Shown: positions 1-6,841 of the stretch, piece after piece | Position numbering within the stretch: position 1 is the first letter of the stretch | Layout of the letters: every line of letters starts with the position of its first letter | Origin: Sphingomonas sanxanigenens | GTDB lineage: Bacteria; Pseudomonadota; Alphaproteobacteria; Sphingomonadales; Sphingomonadaceae | NCBI GenBank assembly: GCA_003240855.1 | Contig: QFNN01000054.1 | Coordinates: forward strand, 1 to 18,710 | Direction: 5' to 3' | DNA: 18,710 nt | The notes under the pieces: model-generated | Seen by the model: the letters and a program-made list of their open reading frames with translations, nothing else | Database searches by the model: none | Told to the model about the DNA's origin: nothing | Position numbers and translations under genes: made by a program

Positions 1-52
1 GGAAAAAAGAAAAGTGCCGCCGGCGGGGGGGGGGGGGGGAAACCGGCGGCAC
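1..52 (-). terminator. Intrinsic terminator with a poly-G/poly-C loop
   Basis: A perfect 10-bp stem pairs 14-23 (GTGCCGCCGG) with 43-52. The loop holds C24, a run of fifteen G (25-39) and AAA. Read leftward, the stem is followed by TTTTCTTTTTTCC (complement of 1-13), the U-tract of a Rho-independent terminator. Read rightward there is no T-run, so it acts on leftward transcripts, presumably those coming from corC about 200 nt upstream. The C-rich loop is unusual. Confidence 0.8.
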
Positions 53-253
53 ATTTCGTGGGGCGCTGGGCCGCGCCCCGGTTGCGACCCGAAGAAGCAG
101 ATACGCGCCTTCCTCGGATGCCTGGCATCCCCGAGGGGGGAGGGGGGAAGGGGACGCCAGGCCCGGAAGCATCGCTTCCGTTGAGACTGATATAATGCCG
201 GTCGCCCGATCGCGGAAACACACACTTTTGTATAAAGTGATCGATTGCGCCGA
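53..253 (-). other. Structured non-coding segment between corC and the terminator
   Basis: No gene is seen here. Several hairpins are packed together: 60-66 with 73-79 (7 bp), 121-132 with 150-161 (12 pairs around a purine-rich 17-nt loop), 164-170 with 174-180 (7 bp, loop ATC) and 223-228 with 234-239 (6 bp, just after the corC stop). In the 12-pair stem the single imperfect pair (A127/C155) is a mismatch on the plus strand but a G-U wobble in leftward RNA, which favours transcription in that direction. The segment may be a long corC 3' untranslated region or a small RNA ending at the terminator. I do not recognise a known RNA family. Confidence 0.4.
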
Positions 254-1159
254 TCAGTCGTCGGCGCTTTCCTCCGCCGCCGGCGCGTGAAGCCGCAGGC
301 GGGTCACTCGCCGTGCGTCGCCTGACACGATTTCGATCTTCCAGCCGCTGGGGTGCGCGACGACTTCGCCCGGCTGGGGGATGTGCCCGGCCAGCACCAC
401 GGCGAGTCCGCCCAGCGTCTCGACGTCCTCGTCGACGTCCGCCAGCCTGGGATCGATCATCGCGCCGACATCCTCCAGCGGCGCGCGCGCGTCGGCGTCC
501 CACAGGCCGGGGCCGACCTGGATCAGCGCGTCGGGCGCTTCCTCGTCATGTTCGTCCTCGATCTCGCCGACGATCTCCTCGACGATATCCTCGATCGTCA
601 CCAGCCCGTCAGTGCCCGAATATTCGTCGAGCACGATGGCGAGGTGCGTGCGCGTCGCGCGCATTTCGGCCAGCAGTTCAAGCACGCCCATCGATCGCGG
701 CACATAGCGCGGCTCGCGGATCAGGCCGCTCAGGTCGGCGGGCTTCTCGGCCCCGGTGGCGAGGATGCCGAACACGTCCTTGACGTGGATCATCCCGATC
801 ACCGTATCGAGGCTGCCGCTGAAAACGGGCAGGCGGCTGTGCCCCGCCTCCGCGAAAAGCGCGACGAGCGCATCGAAGCTCGCCGTTTCGTTGACCGCGA
901 TGATGTCGCCGCGCGGCACCGCGACATGGCCGACATTGCGCTGGCCGAAATGGAGGAGGTTGCGGACCATCTGCCGCTCGATGGGCGAAAGATCGCCCTT
1001 GGCGTCGGGCTCGGGATCGCCCTCATGCTCCTCGATCGCTTCCTCGATCTGATCGCGGAGCGTGGGCTCGTTCTCGGTGCCGAAAAGACGGCCGATCAGC
1101 CCCTGAAACAGGCCACCGCCCTGATGGGGGTGGCCGTTGCTACTCGAATCCTCTGACAT
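254..1159 (-). CDS. corC: CorC/HlyC-family CBS-domain protein
   Basis: This 301-residue soluble protein has two CBS domains (about 75-135 and 148-207), which bind adenine nucleotides in this family, and a C-terminal CorC/HlyC transporter-associated domain (about 212-292). The signature from D178 to about E203 (DEYSGTDGLVTIEDIVEEI and on) is diagnostic. The membrane DUF21 domain of larger relatives is absent, as in E. coli CorC/YbeX. The family is linked to magnesium/cobalt efflux and, through its constant linkage with ybeY and phoH, to ribosome or envelope stress; the precise role is unsettled. The first 60 residues are acidic and low in complexity. It lies 40 bp after ybeY and is probably cotranscribed with phoH-ybeY. 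The ATG at 1159 is preceded only by a weak AGGGG. The family call is firm; the function is not. Confidence 0.9.
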   Translation of the reverse strand: MSEDSSSNGHPHQGGGLFQGLIGRLFGTENEPTLRDQIEEAIEEHEGDPEPDAKGDLSPIERQMVRNLLHFGQRNVGHVAVPRGDIIAVNETASFDALVALFAEAGHSRLPVFSGSLDTVIGMIHVKDVFGILATGAEKPADLSGLIREPRYVPRSMGVLELLAEMRATRTHLAIVLDEYSGTDGLVTIEDIVEEIVGEIEDEHDEEAPDALIQVGPGLWDADARAPLEDVGAMIDPRLADVDEDVETLGGLAVVLAGHIPQPGEVVAHPSGWKIEIVSGDARRVTRLRLHAPAAEESADD

Positions 1160-1199
1160 CTTGGGTGGTCGTCAGCCCCTGTTGCGCGACGCCTGCCGA

Positions 1200-1712
1200 T
1201 CAGACGTCCTCTTCATCTTCATAGGGATTGTGGAGGCCAAGCGCAGCCATCGTGGCGCGCTCCAGCGATTCCATCGCTTCGGCCTCTTCGGTCCCCATAT
1301 GGTCATAGCCTAGCAAATGATAGGCGCCGTGGACAATCAGATGCGTGGCGTGGGCGGCGATCGTAACAGCTTTTTCCGCCGCCTCTCGCGCGCAGACGCC
1401 GTGCGCGAGGACGATGTCGCCCAACAATATCTCGCCGTCATCGGTGTCGGCGAGGGCGTCGATCAGGTCGGGCTGCACCATCGGGAAGGACAGGACGTTG
1501 GTCGGCTTGTCCTTCCCGCGATATTGGGCGTTGAGCGCATGAACCTCCTCGTCGGAGGTCAGCCGCACCGCGATTTCCACGCTGGCCGACAGCGCGGCGA
1601 GGGGGGCGTGCGGGCTGTTCGCCACCGCCGCTTCCACCGCGCGCGCCGCCAGTGCTTCCCAATCCGTGTCGGCAGGCCATTCCTGTTCGGCCTGCACCGC
1701 AATGTCGAGCAT
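1200..1712 (-). CDS. ybeY: Endoribonuclease YbeY (rRNA maturation factor)
   Basis: YbeY is a metal-dependent single-strand endoribonuclease needed for 16S rRNA 3'-end maturation and ribosome quality control in the cytoplasm. The 170-residue protein carries the zinc motif H-x3-H-x5-H at H128, H132 and H138 (HGAYHLLGYDH). It also has the conserved segments NAQYRGKDKPTNVLSFP (about 61-77) and GDIVLA (about 98-103). Length is typical of alphaproteobacterial members. Its ATG shares one base with the phoH stop (TGATG around 1710-1714), so translation is probably coupled. The last residues, YEDEEDV, form an acidic tail. Start and identity are well supported by motif and neighbours. Confidence 0.95.
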   Translation of the reverse strand: MLDIAVQAEQEWPADTDWEALAARAVEAAVANSPHAPLAALSASVEIAVRLTSDEEVHALNAQYRGKDKPTNVLSFPMVQPDLIDALADTDDGEILLGDIVLAHGVCAREAAEKAVTIAAHATHLIVHGAYHLLGYDHMGTEEAEAMESLERATMAALGLHNPYEDEEDV

Positions 1713-2707
1713 CAGGCGTCCGGTCCCTCATAGGCTTCGACGATGCGGCCGACGACCGGATGGCGGACGACGTCGGCCGCGCAGAAGCGCACCGTTGCGA
1801 TTCCCTCGATTCCCTCCAGCCGCGCCACCGCATCGGCCAGTCCCGACTTGCCGATATCGGGCAGGTCGACCTGGCGCGGGTCGCCGCACACCACCATGCG
1901 GCTGTTCTGGCCGAAGCGAGTGAGAAACATCTTCATTTGCGCGGGCGTGGTGTTCTGCGCTTCGTCGAGGATGATGAAGGCGTCGGCCAGCGTGCGGCCG
2001 CGCATGAAGGCGATCGGCGCGATCTCGATCTCGCCGCTGGCGATGCGCCGCTCGACCTGTTCGGTCGGCAGCATGTCGTACAGCGCGTCGTAAAGGGGGC
2101 GGAGATAGGGATCGACCTTCTCCTTCATGTCGCCGGGCAGGAAGCCCAGCCGCTCGCCCGCCTCGACCGCGGGGCGCGAGAGGATGAGGCGGCTGACCGA
2201 ACCCTGGATCAGTTGCTGCACCGCCTGCGCGACGGCGAGGTAGGTCTTGCCCGTTCCGGCCGGCCCGAGGGCGAAGATGATGTCCTGCCGCGACAAGGCT
2301 TCCATGTAGCGGATCTGCGTCGCCGAACGCGGCACGATCGTTTTCTTGCGCGTGCGGATCATCACCGTGGGGGGCTGCGACACATCGGCGCGGATGATGC
2401 CGTCCAGCGTCGGTTCGGCCGACATCTGGATGACCGCGTCGACCGCGCCCGAATCGATGTCCTGCCCCTGCACGATGCGGTTGTAGAGGCCGGTCAGCAC
2501 ATCGCGCGCGCGCGCCGCCGCCTCGGCCTCGCCCTCGATCTGCAGCTTGTTGCCGCGCGCCGCGATATAGACGCCCAGCCGATTCTCGATCGCCACCAGA
2601 TTCTGGTCATATTGACCGAACAACTGGCCCAGAAGCTGGGGCCGGTCGAACAGCACCTCAAGACGGGCACGCTCCCCCGCCTGCGCGGGAACTGGCTTAC
2701 GGCTCAT
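1712..2707 (-). CDS. phoH: PhoH family P-loop ATPase (YbeZ type)
   Basis: This 331-residue protein has an N-terminal KH-like region (about 17-80) and a PhoH ATPase core. Walker A is GPAGTGKT at 148-155 and Walker B is FIILDEAQ at 244-251. Further family segments are LSRPAVEAGERLGFLPGDM (about 176-194) and CGDPRQVDLP (about 274-283). PhoH/YbeZ is an RNA-helicase-like ATPase that acts with YbeY in rRNA processing. The ATG at 2707 has a good Shine-Dalgarno (GAAAGG) about six bases upstream. The stop overlaps ybeY by one base. Codons 7-11 contain a small palindrome (2676-2689) resembling intergenic repeats of this genome. Only 71 bp separate it from mlaA, and I see no convincing promoter there, so read-through from mlaA is possible. 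Confidence 0.95.
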   Translation of the reverse strand: MSRKPVPAQAGERARLEVLFDRPQLLGQLFGQYDQNLVAIENRLGVYIAARGNKLQIEGEAEAAARARDVLTGLYNRIVQGQDIDSGAVDAVIQMSAEPTLDGIIRADVSQPPTVMIRTRKKTIVPRSATQIRYMEALSRQDIIFALGPAGTGKTYLAVAQAVQQLIQGSVSRLILSRPAVEAGERLGFLPGDMKEKVDPYLRPLYDALYDMLPTEQVERRIASGEIEIAPIAFMRGRTLADAFIILDEAQNTTPAQMKMFLTRFGQNSRMVVCGDPRQVDLPDIGKSGLADAVARLEGIEGIATVRFCAADVVRHPVVGRIVEAYEGPDA

Positions 2708-2778
2708 TCGGACCTTTCATGTGCGCGAGTCACGACAGGCAGGTTGATCCGCGCGCGCGAGAAAATCCACCCCGATCG

Positions 2779-3939
2779 TCACGCCGCCTCATCGAGCAGG
2801 CAGGGCGATGCAGCCGCGCCACAGTCGGCCGCCGGCGCGGCGACAGGAGGCGCGTCGGCGGCGGGCTGGACGACGACAGGGGCGGGTGTCGCCGGGATGG
2901 CCGGGGGCTGCGTCGCCGCAGGGGCCGGGGCGGTCCGCGCCGGGCGCGTGAAGGGCGCGGGAATCGGGTTGGGCACGACGAACAGACCGCGCTTCAGCCG
3001 GTATTTCACGCTGTGCAGCGCAGCGATCTCGGCCTGGCGCTGCTTCAGATAGAGTTCGCGCGTCGAGCTGTAGCCGTCGCTCTGTGCGCGCATCGTGCGG
3101 ATCTGGTCGTCGCGCTGGACGCGATCGTCGAGCGAGCTGATGATGAACACCGGAATGACATATTCGGGGCGGTCGAACGGCTTGCCGATCAGCCCGGGGA
3201 GGACGAGCTTGTCCGCCCAGCTCCCCAGCAGGTCGCGCAAAGTCGTCGGGCCGACCAGCGGCACGAAGAAATAGGGGCCGGGCCCGACGCCGTAATAGCC
3301 AAGCGTGTTGGCGAAGCCATTGGCCTGATAGGTCAGGTGGAAGGGCTTGCGCTTGGCCTGATCGAACAGGCCGGCGACGCCGATCGTCGAGTTGATCGCG
3401 AAGCGGCCGAAGGTCCGCGCCGCTCGCCCCGGCTTGAGCTGGAGCATGAAGTTGAGAAAATTGACCGGCTCCCTGAGGTTGTTCAGGAAGTTGCGCAGGC
3501 CGTTGCGCACCTGGTTGGGCAGCGCCGATTTATAGGCGTTGGACACCGGGGCGACGAAGGCGTCGTCGACTTTCTGCGTCACCTGATAGGATTTGACGTT
3601 CACGTCCTGCAGCGGATCGGCGGCCGATCTGCCGCGCCCGGTGACGACGATCGAATCGTCGGGCGCATGGGGCGCCCGTACGGCGGGCGCGGTCCCCGTC
3701 GGCGCCGGCGCGTCCGGAGTCGGGGCGGGCGCGGCGGGGGCCGGGGCGTCCGCCGGGGGGGCGACGCCCGGGCCGCCGTCCGCAGCCGGGGCAGGCGCGA
3801 CGGGCTGCTTCGGTTCGGCGGGCGCGGCCGGCTGTTCGGCCGCAGGCGGGGCGGATTGCGCCGCCGTCACCGCCTGCATGTCGAAGGGAAGCTGGGCGCC
3901 GGCCAGGAGCATCGCGCCGGCGAAAATCGGATGGCTCAT
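2779..3939 (-). CDS. mlaA: MlaA/VacJ-family outer-membrane lipid-asymmetry protein
   Basis: MlaA removes misplaced phospholipid from the outer leaflet of the outer membrane and passes it to the periplasmic Mla carrier. The core (about 105-310) shows the family hallmarks RNFLNNLREPVNFLN, GRFAINSTIGVAGLFD and GPGPYFFVPLVGPTTLRD. The protein is 386 residues, longer than the usual 230-260, because of Pro/Ala-rich stretches at about 30-92 and after about 330. The N-terminus (MSHPIFAGAMLLAGAQ) looks like a weak signal peptide, but no lipobox cysteine is present. The only cysteines are near the C-terminus (CGAAASPC) and could form a disulfide. Just before the core sits IVVTGRGR, a sequence typical of TonB-receptor plug regions. 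GGAG lies about nine bases before the ATG. Other mla genes are not in this window. Confidence 0.9.
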   Translation of the reverse strand: MSHPIFAGAMLLAGAQLPFDMQAVTAAQSAPPAAEQPAAPAEPKQPVAPAPAADGGPGVAPPADAPAPAAPAPTPDAPAPTGTAPAVRAPHAPDDSIVVTGRGRSAADPLQDVNVKSYQVTQKVDDAFVAPVSNAYKSALPNQVRNGLRNFLNNLREPVNFLNFMLQLKPGRAARTFGRFAINSTIGVAGLFDQAKRKPFHLTYQANGFANTLGYYGVGPGPYFFVPLVGPTTLRDLLGSWADKLVLPGLIGKPFDRPEYVIPVFIISSLDDRVQRDDQIRTMRAQSDGYSSTRELYLKQRQAEIAALHSVKYRLKRGLFVVPNPIPAPFTRPARTAPAPAATQPPAIPATPAPVVVQPAADAPPVAAPAADCGAAASPCLLDEAA

Positions 3940-4203
3940 CCGCGCGTCTCCGAACCGCGCCGCGCGCGTCGCGTGCCGTGAAAGCTAAGCCGACTCAATT
4001 TACTCAACATGCCAACCCTGTTTCGTTTGGAAACGGGCTGGCAGAAACTCGGTTCCCGGTAAAGACCCGCGCAGATATGACGGGCTGCGATACGGCGTCG
4101 GCGCGCCCCATTATCGGGAATTGACGCTTCTTGACGTTGTTCCGTCCCGTCGCGCGATGTCGCGACGTAAACGGAAAGATGCGGCGGCCGACGCGGTCCC
4201 GCT
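3940..4203. promoter_or_regulatory. Gap upstream of mlaA with leader hairpin and direct repeats
   Basis: This 264-bp gap between the isomerase gene and mlaA is less G+C-rich than its surroundings. It holds a hairpin at 4011-4042 (GCCA, CCC and GTTTC paired with GAAAC, GGG and TGGC around a five-base loop, with one bulged base). Position 4015/4038 is an A/C mismatch on the plus strand but G-U in leftward RNA, so a structured mlaA leader is favoured. TTGACG occurs twice, ten bases apart (4121-4126 and 4131-4136). A 7-bp-arm inverted repeat lies at 4148-4167 (CGTCGCG, loop CGATGT, CGCGACG), 37 bp past the isomerase stop, without a T-run. No clear -10/-35 pair was found. Confidence 0.4.
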
Positions 4204-4977
4204 TTAGCCGAAGCGGCTGAAATCGGGCGAGCGGCGTTCGGCGAAGGCGGCGAAGGCCTCGCGCGCCTCGTCGGTCATCAGGCGACGGGCGAAGTGATCG
4301 CCCTCGGCGTCCATGCGCGCGGCGATCGCCTCGCGCTCGCGCATCAGTTTCTTGGTGGTCACGATCGCGCCCAGCGGTTGCTTCGCCAGCCGCGCCGCCA
4401 GCGCTTCGGCCGTCGCCTGCAGATCGGCGAGCGGCACGACCTTGTTGGCGATGCCCCAGGCAAGCGCATCGGCGGCGCTGGCCGGCTCGCCGAGCGCGAA
4501 CATGGCGAAAGCGCGGGCATGGCCGATCCGCTGGGGAAGCAGCATGCTTGAAGCCGCCTCGGGCACCAGCGCCAGATTGACGAAGGGCGTGGTGAGCTGC
4601 GCGTCATCGGCAAGCACGACGAGGTCGCAGTGGAGGAGCATCGTCGTCCCTATGCCGACCGCGCGGCCCTGCACGGCGGCGACGAGCGGCTTGGCGGCGG
4701 CGCCGAGCGCATGGAGGAAGCGCGTGACGTTGCCTGGCCCCGTGCGCCCGCCGCTTGCCGCCGTCGCGGCGAACTCGCCCACGTCATTGCCCGCGCAGAA
4801 CAGGTCGCCTTCGCCGCGGATGAGGATGGCGCGCACCTCCGAATCGCTTTCGGCCGCCTCCAGCGCATCGGCGAGCGCCTTGTACATCGCGTCGGTCAGC
4901 GCGTTCTTCTTGTCCGCCCGGTCCATCACCAGCGTCAGCACGCCGTCGGCCTTCGCGATCCTGATATGCTCGCTCAT
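4204..4977 (-). CDS. Enoyl-CoA hydratase/isomerase family protein, isomerase-like
   Basis: This 257-residue crotonase-fold protein shows the first oxyanion-hole segment FCAGND (60-65) and the second at GRAVGIGTT (104-112). Both hydratase glutamates are missing: the GGGCE position reads GIGTT (T112) and the PE position reads PF (131-132). Instead the segment TPFVNLALVPEAASS places E140 where delta3-delta2-enoyl-CoA isomerases of the ECI2/PECI type carry their catalytic glutamate. I infer isomerisation of unsaturated acyl-CoA for beta-oxidation, but older annotation would say enoyl-CoA hydratase. The start ATG overlaps the marR stop by four bases (ATGA, 4974-4977), so it is very likely translated from the marR transcript and controlled by that regulator. 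Confidence 0.88.
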   Translation of the reverse strand: MSEHIRIAKADGVLTLVMDRADKKNALTDAMYKALADALEAAESDSEVRAILIRGEGDLFCAGNDVGEFAATAASGGRTGPGNVTRFLHALGAAAKPLVAAVQGRAVGIGTTMLLHCDLVVLADDAQLTTPFVNLALVPEAASSMLLPQRIGHARAFAMFALGEPASAADALAWGIANKVVPLADLQATAEALAARLAKQPLGAIVTTKKLMREREAIAARMDAEGDHFARRLMTDEAREAFAAFAERRSPDFSRFG

Positions 4978-5429
4978 CGATCTTGCTCCTTCGGAAATCG
5001 TTCGCGCACGGTGCGCAGCCAGCGGGCGACCACCGCCAGCTCGGCATCGTCAAATCCTTCGATCAGGCGCGCGTTGAGCACCCGGGCGGCGGCGATCGCC
5101 TCGTCGCGCGCGGCGCGCCCGGCATCGGTGGGGGCGATCAGCCAGGCGCGCCCGTCGGCCGGGTGCGGGCTGCGCACAATCAGCCCGTCGCGCTCCATCC
5201 GGTCGATCAGCCCCGACAGCGCCGACGGACCGAGATCGACGGTGCGGCCCAGCTCGGCCATCGGCGCGCCGTCATGCGGATGCATCGCCATCAGCAGCCC
5301 GCAGCGCGCCGCCGTCGCGCCTTCGGCGTCGCCCTTGAGCGCGGCGTTGACGCGCCGCCAGGCGACGCTGAGCAGATAAACGAAGCGCTCGCGCCTTGCC
5401 TTATCCGTGCTTTCCGCCGCGTCGATCAT
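4974..5429 (-). CDS. MarR-family transcriptional regulator
   Basis: This 151-residue protein has the MarR winged helix-turn-helix. The recognition region is LGRTVDLGPSALSGLIDRME (about 60-79), followed by the wing with DGR (PHPADGRAWLIAPTDAG, about 89-105). Flanking helices form the dimer interface. MarR proteins usually repress their own operon and are released by a small aromatic, phenolic or acyl-CoA ligand. Here the next gene overlaps by four bases and encodes an acyl-CoA isomerase, so an acyl-CoA or fatty-acid-derived ligand is a reasonable inference. An inverted repeat at 5444-5461, 15 bp before the ATG, is the probable operator. The gene lies 72 bp downstream of miaB. Residue C43 is the only cysteine. 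Confidence 0.92.
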   Translation of the reverse strand: MIDAAESTDKARRERFVYLLSVAWRRVNAALKGDAEGATAARCGLLMAMHPHDGAPMAELGRTVDLGPSALSGLIDRMERDGLIVRSPHPADGRAWLIAPTDAGRAARDEAIAAARVLNARLIEGFDDAELAVVARWLRTVRERFPKEQDR

Positions 5430-5443
5430 GGGTTCGGACTAGA

Positions 5444-5461
5444 TACTTCGCATACGAAGTA
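5444..5461. promoter_or_regulatory. Candidate MarR operator (inverted repeat)
   Basis: TACTTCG and CGAAGTA form perfect 7-bp arms around a four-base centre (CATA). Size and spacing fit a MarR dimer site, and it lies 15 bp upstream of the marR start in the only gap (5430-5501) available for a marR promoter. Binding here would block transcription of marR and the overlapping isomerase gene. The assignment to MarR is inference from position and symmetry. Confidence 0.65.
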
Positions 5462-5501
5462 AATGCCCCGGGCGGATCGGCGGGGTTTTCAGGACGCCCT
5501 G

Positions 5502-6833
5502 TCAGGCGGCGTGCGGAGCGGTTTCGGCGTCGATCGCGACGGCGGACAGGCTGTTGGGGCCGGCCGCGACGATCTCCACCTCCACCAGCGCGCCGATCGG
5601 CGCCTCGGTCTGGAGATGGACCGACTGGAGCCAGGGCGACTTGCCCAGCTTCTGCCCTGGCAGCTTGCCGATCCGGTCGAGCAGCACGCTCATCCGCCGG
5701 CCGACGAAGGCGCGGTTGAAGGCGTGCTGCTGTTCGTTGAGCAGATCCTGCAATTTCTTCAGCCGCTCGTCCATCAGCGCGGGGGCGATCTGGTCGTTCA
5801 TCGATGCGGCGGGCGTGCCGGGGCGCGGCGAATATTTGAAGCTGTAGGCCTGCGCATAATCGCATGCGCGAACCAGCGCCAAAGTCTCCTCGAACTCGGC
5901 GTCGGTCTCGCCGGGAAAGCCGACGATGAAGTCGCCCGACAGCGCGATGTCCGGCCGCACCGCGCGCACGCGATCGATGATCCGCCGATAGCTCATCGAA
6001 TCATGGCTGCGGTTCATCGCCTTCAGCACGCGGTCGCTGCCCGACTGAACGGGCAGGTGGAGGAAAGGCATCAGCTTCCCGACATCGCGGTGCGCGGCGA
6101 TCAGCCCGTCGTTCATGTCGTTGGGGTGGCTGGTCGTATAGCGGATGCGCGCAATCTCGGGGATCAGCGCGATCGCCTCGATCAGGTCGTGCAGCCCGCG
6201 CCCGGCCTCGTCGGCCCAGGCGTTGACGTTCTGGCCGAGCAGGGTGATCTCGCGCGCGCCGGCGTCCGCCAGTGCTTTGGCCTCGTCGACGATCGCGTCC
6301 CATGGGCGGCTGATCTCGGCCCCGCGCGTATAGGGCACGACGCAATAGGTGCAGAACTTGTCGCAGCCTTCCTGCACGGTCAGGAAAGCGCTCGCCCCCG
6401 TCCGCCGACGCGCCGGCAGCGCGGCGAACTTGGAATCGGCGGGCATGTCGGTATCGACCGCCAGCTCGCCCTTCGCGGCCTGCGCGACCAGCTCGGGCAG
6501 GCGATGATAGGCCTGCGGGCCGACGACGATGTCCACATCGCGCGTGCGGCGCTTGACCTCGCCGCCTTCGGCCTGCGCGACGCAGCCGGCGAGCGCGACC
6601 ATCGGGCGTGTGCCATCCTCGCGGCGCAGCCGGCCGATGTCCGAATAGGCCTTCTCCACCGCCTTTTCGCGGATATGGCAGGTGTTGAGCAGGACGATGT
6701 CGGCGTCGTCGGCGCTGGCGGCGGCGCTCATGCCTTCTGCGGCGAGCAGCTCGGCCATGCGCTCACCGTCATAGACGTTCATCTGGCAGCCGAACGACTT
6801 GACGTGGAAACGGCGGGGAAGCGGGCGGTTCAT
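5502..6833 (-). CDS. miaB: tRNA-2-methylthio-N6-isopentenyladenosine synthase MiaB
   Basis: MiaB is a radical-SAM methylthiotransferase that converts i6A37 to ms2i6A37 in tRNAs reading UNN codons. The 443-residue protein has the N-terminal UPF0004 domain with cysteines C16 (FGCQMN), C52 (NTCHIREKA) and C84 (LAGCVAQ) for the auxiliary cluster. The radical-SAM triad is C157, C161 and C164 (CDKFCTYC). A C-terminal TRAM domain begins around 375. The closely related RimO modifies a ribosomal protein; NTCHIREKA, YCVVPYTRG and the neighbouring plsC and phoH cluster favour MiaB. The start lies 8 bp after the plsC stop. The three genes fur, plsC and miaB are packed without room for terminators and probably share a transcript. 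Confidence 0.95.
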   Translation of the reverse strand: MNRPLPRRFHVKSFGCQMNVYDGERMAELLAAEGMSAAASADDADIVLLNTCHIREKAVEKAYSDIGRLRREDGTRPMVALAGCVAQAEGGEVKRRTRDVDIVVGPQAYHRLPELVAQAAKGELAVDTDMPADSKFAALPARRRTGASAFLTVQEGCDKFCTYCVVPYTRGAEISRPWDAIVDEAKALADAGAREITLLGQNVNAWADEAGRGLHDLIEAIALIPEIARIRYTTSHPNDMNDGLIAAHRDVGKLMPFLHLPVQSGSDRVLKAMNRSHDSMSYRRIIDRVRAVRPDIALSGDFIVGFPGETDAEFEETLALVRACDYAQAYSFKYSPRPGTPAASMNDQIAPALMDERLKKLQDLLNEQQHAFNRAFVGRRMSVLLDRIGKLPGQKLGKSPWLQSVHLQTEAPIGALVEVEIVAAGPNSLSAVAIDAETAPHAA

Positions 6834-6841
6834 CGCCGGCC

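Noticed and set aside
191..196. A perfect TATAAT, suggestive of a rightward promoter
   Set aside because: No -35-like hexamer lies at a suitable distance and no rightward gene follows; it faces into the corC 3' end.
1652..3981. Long rightward open frames opposite ybeY, phoH and mlaA
   Set aside because: They are antisense to well-supported genes and consist of His/Arg/Asp-rich sequence without domains.
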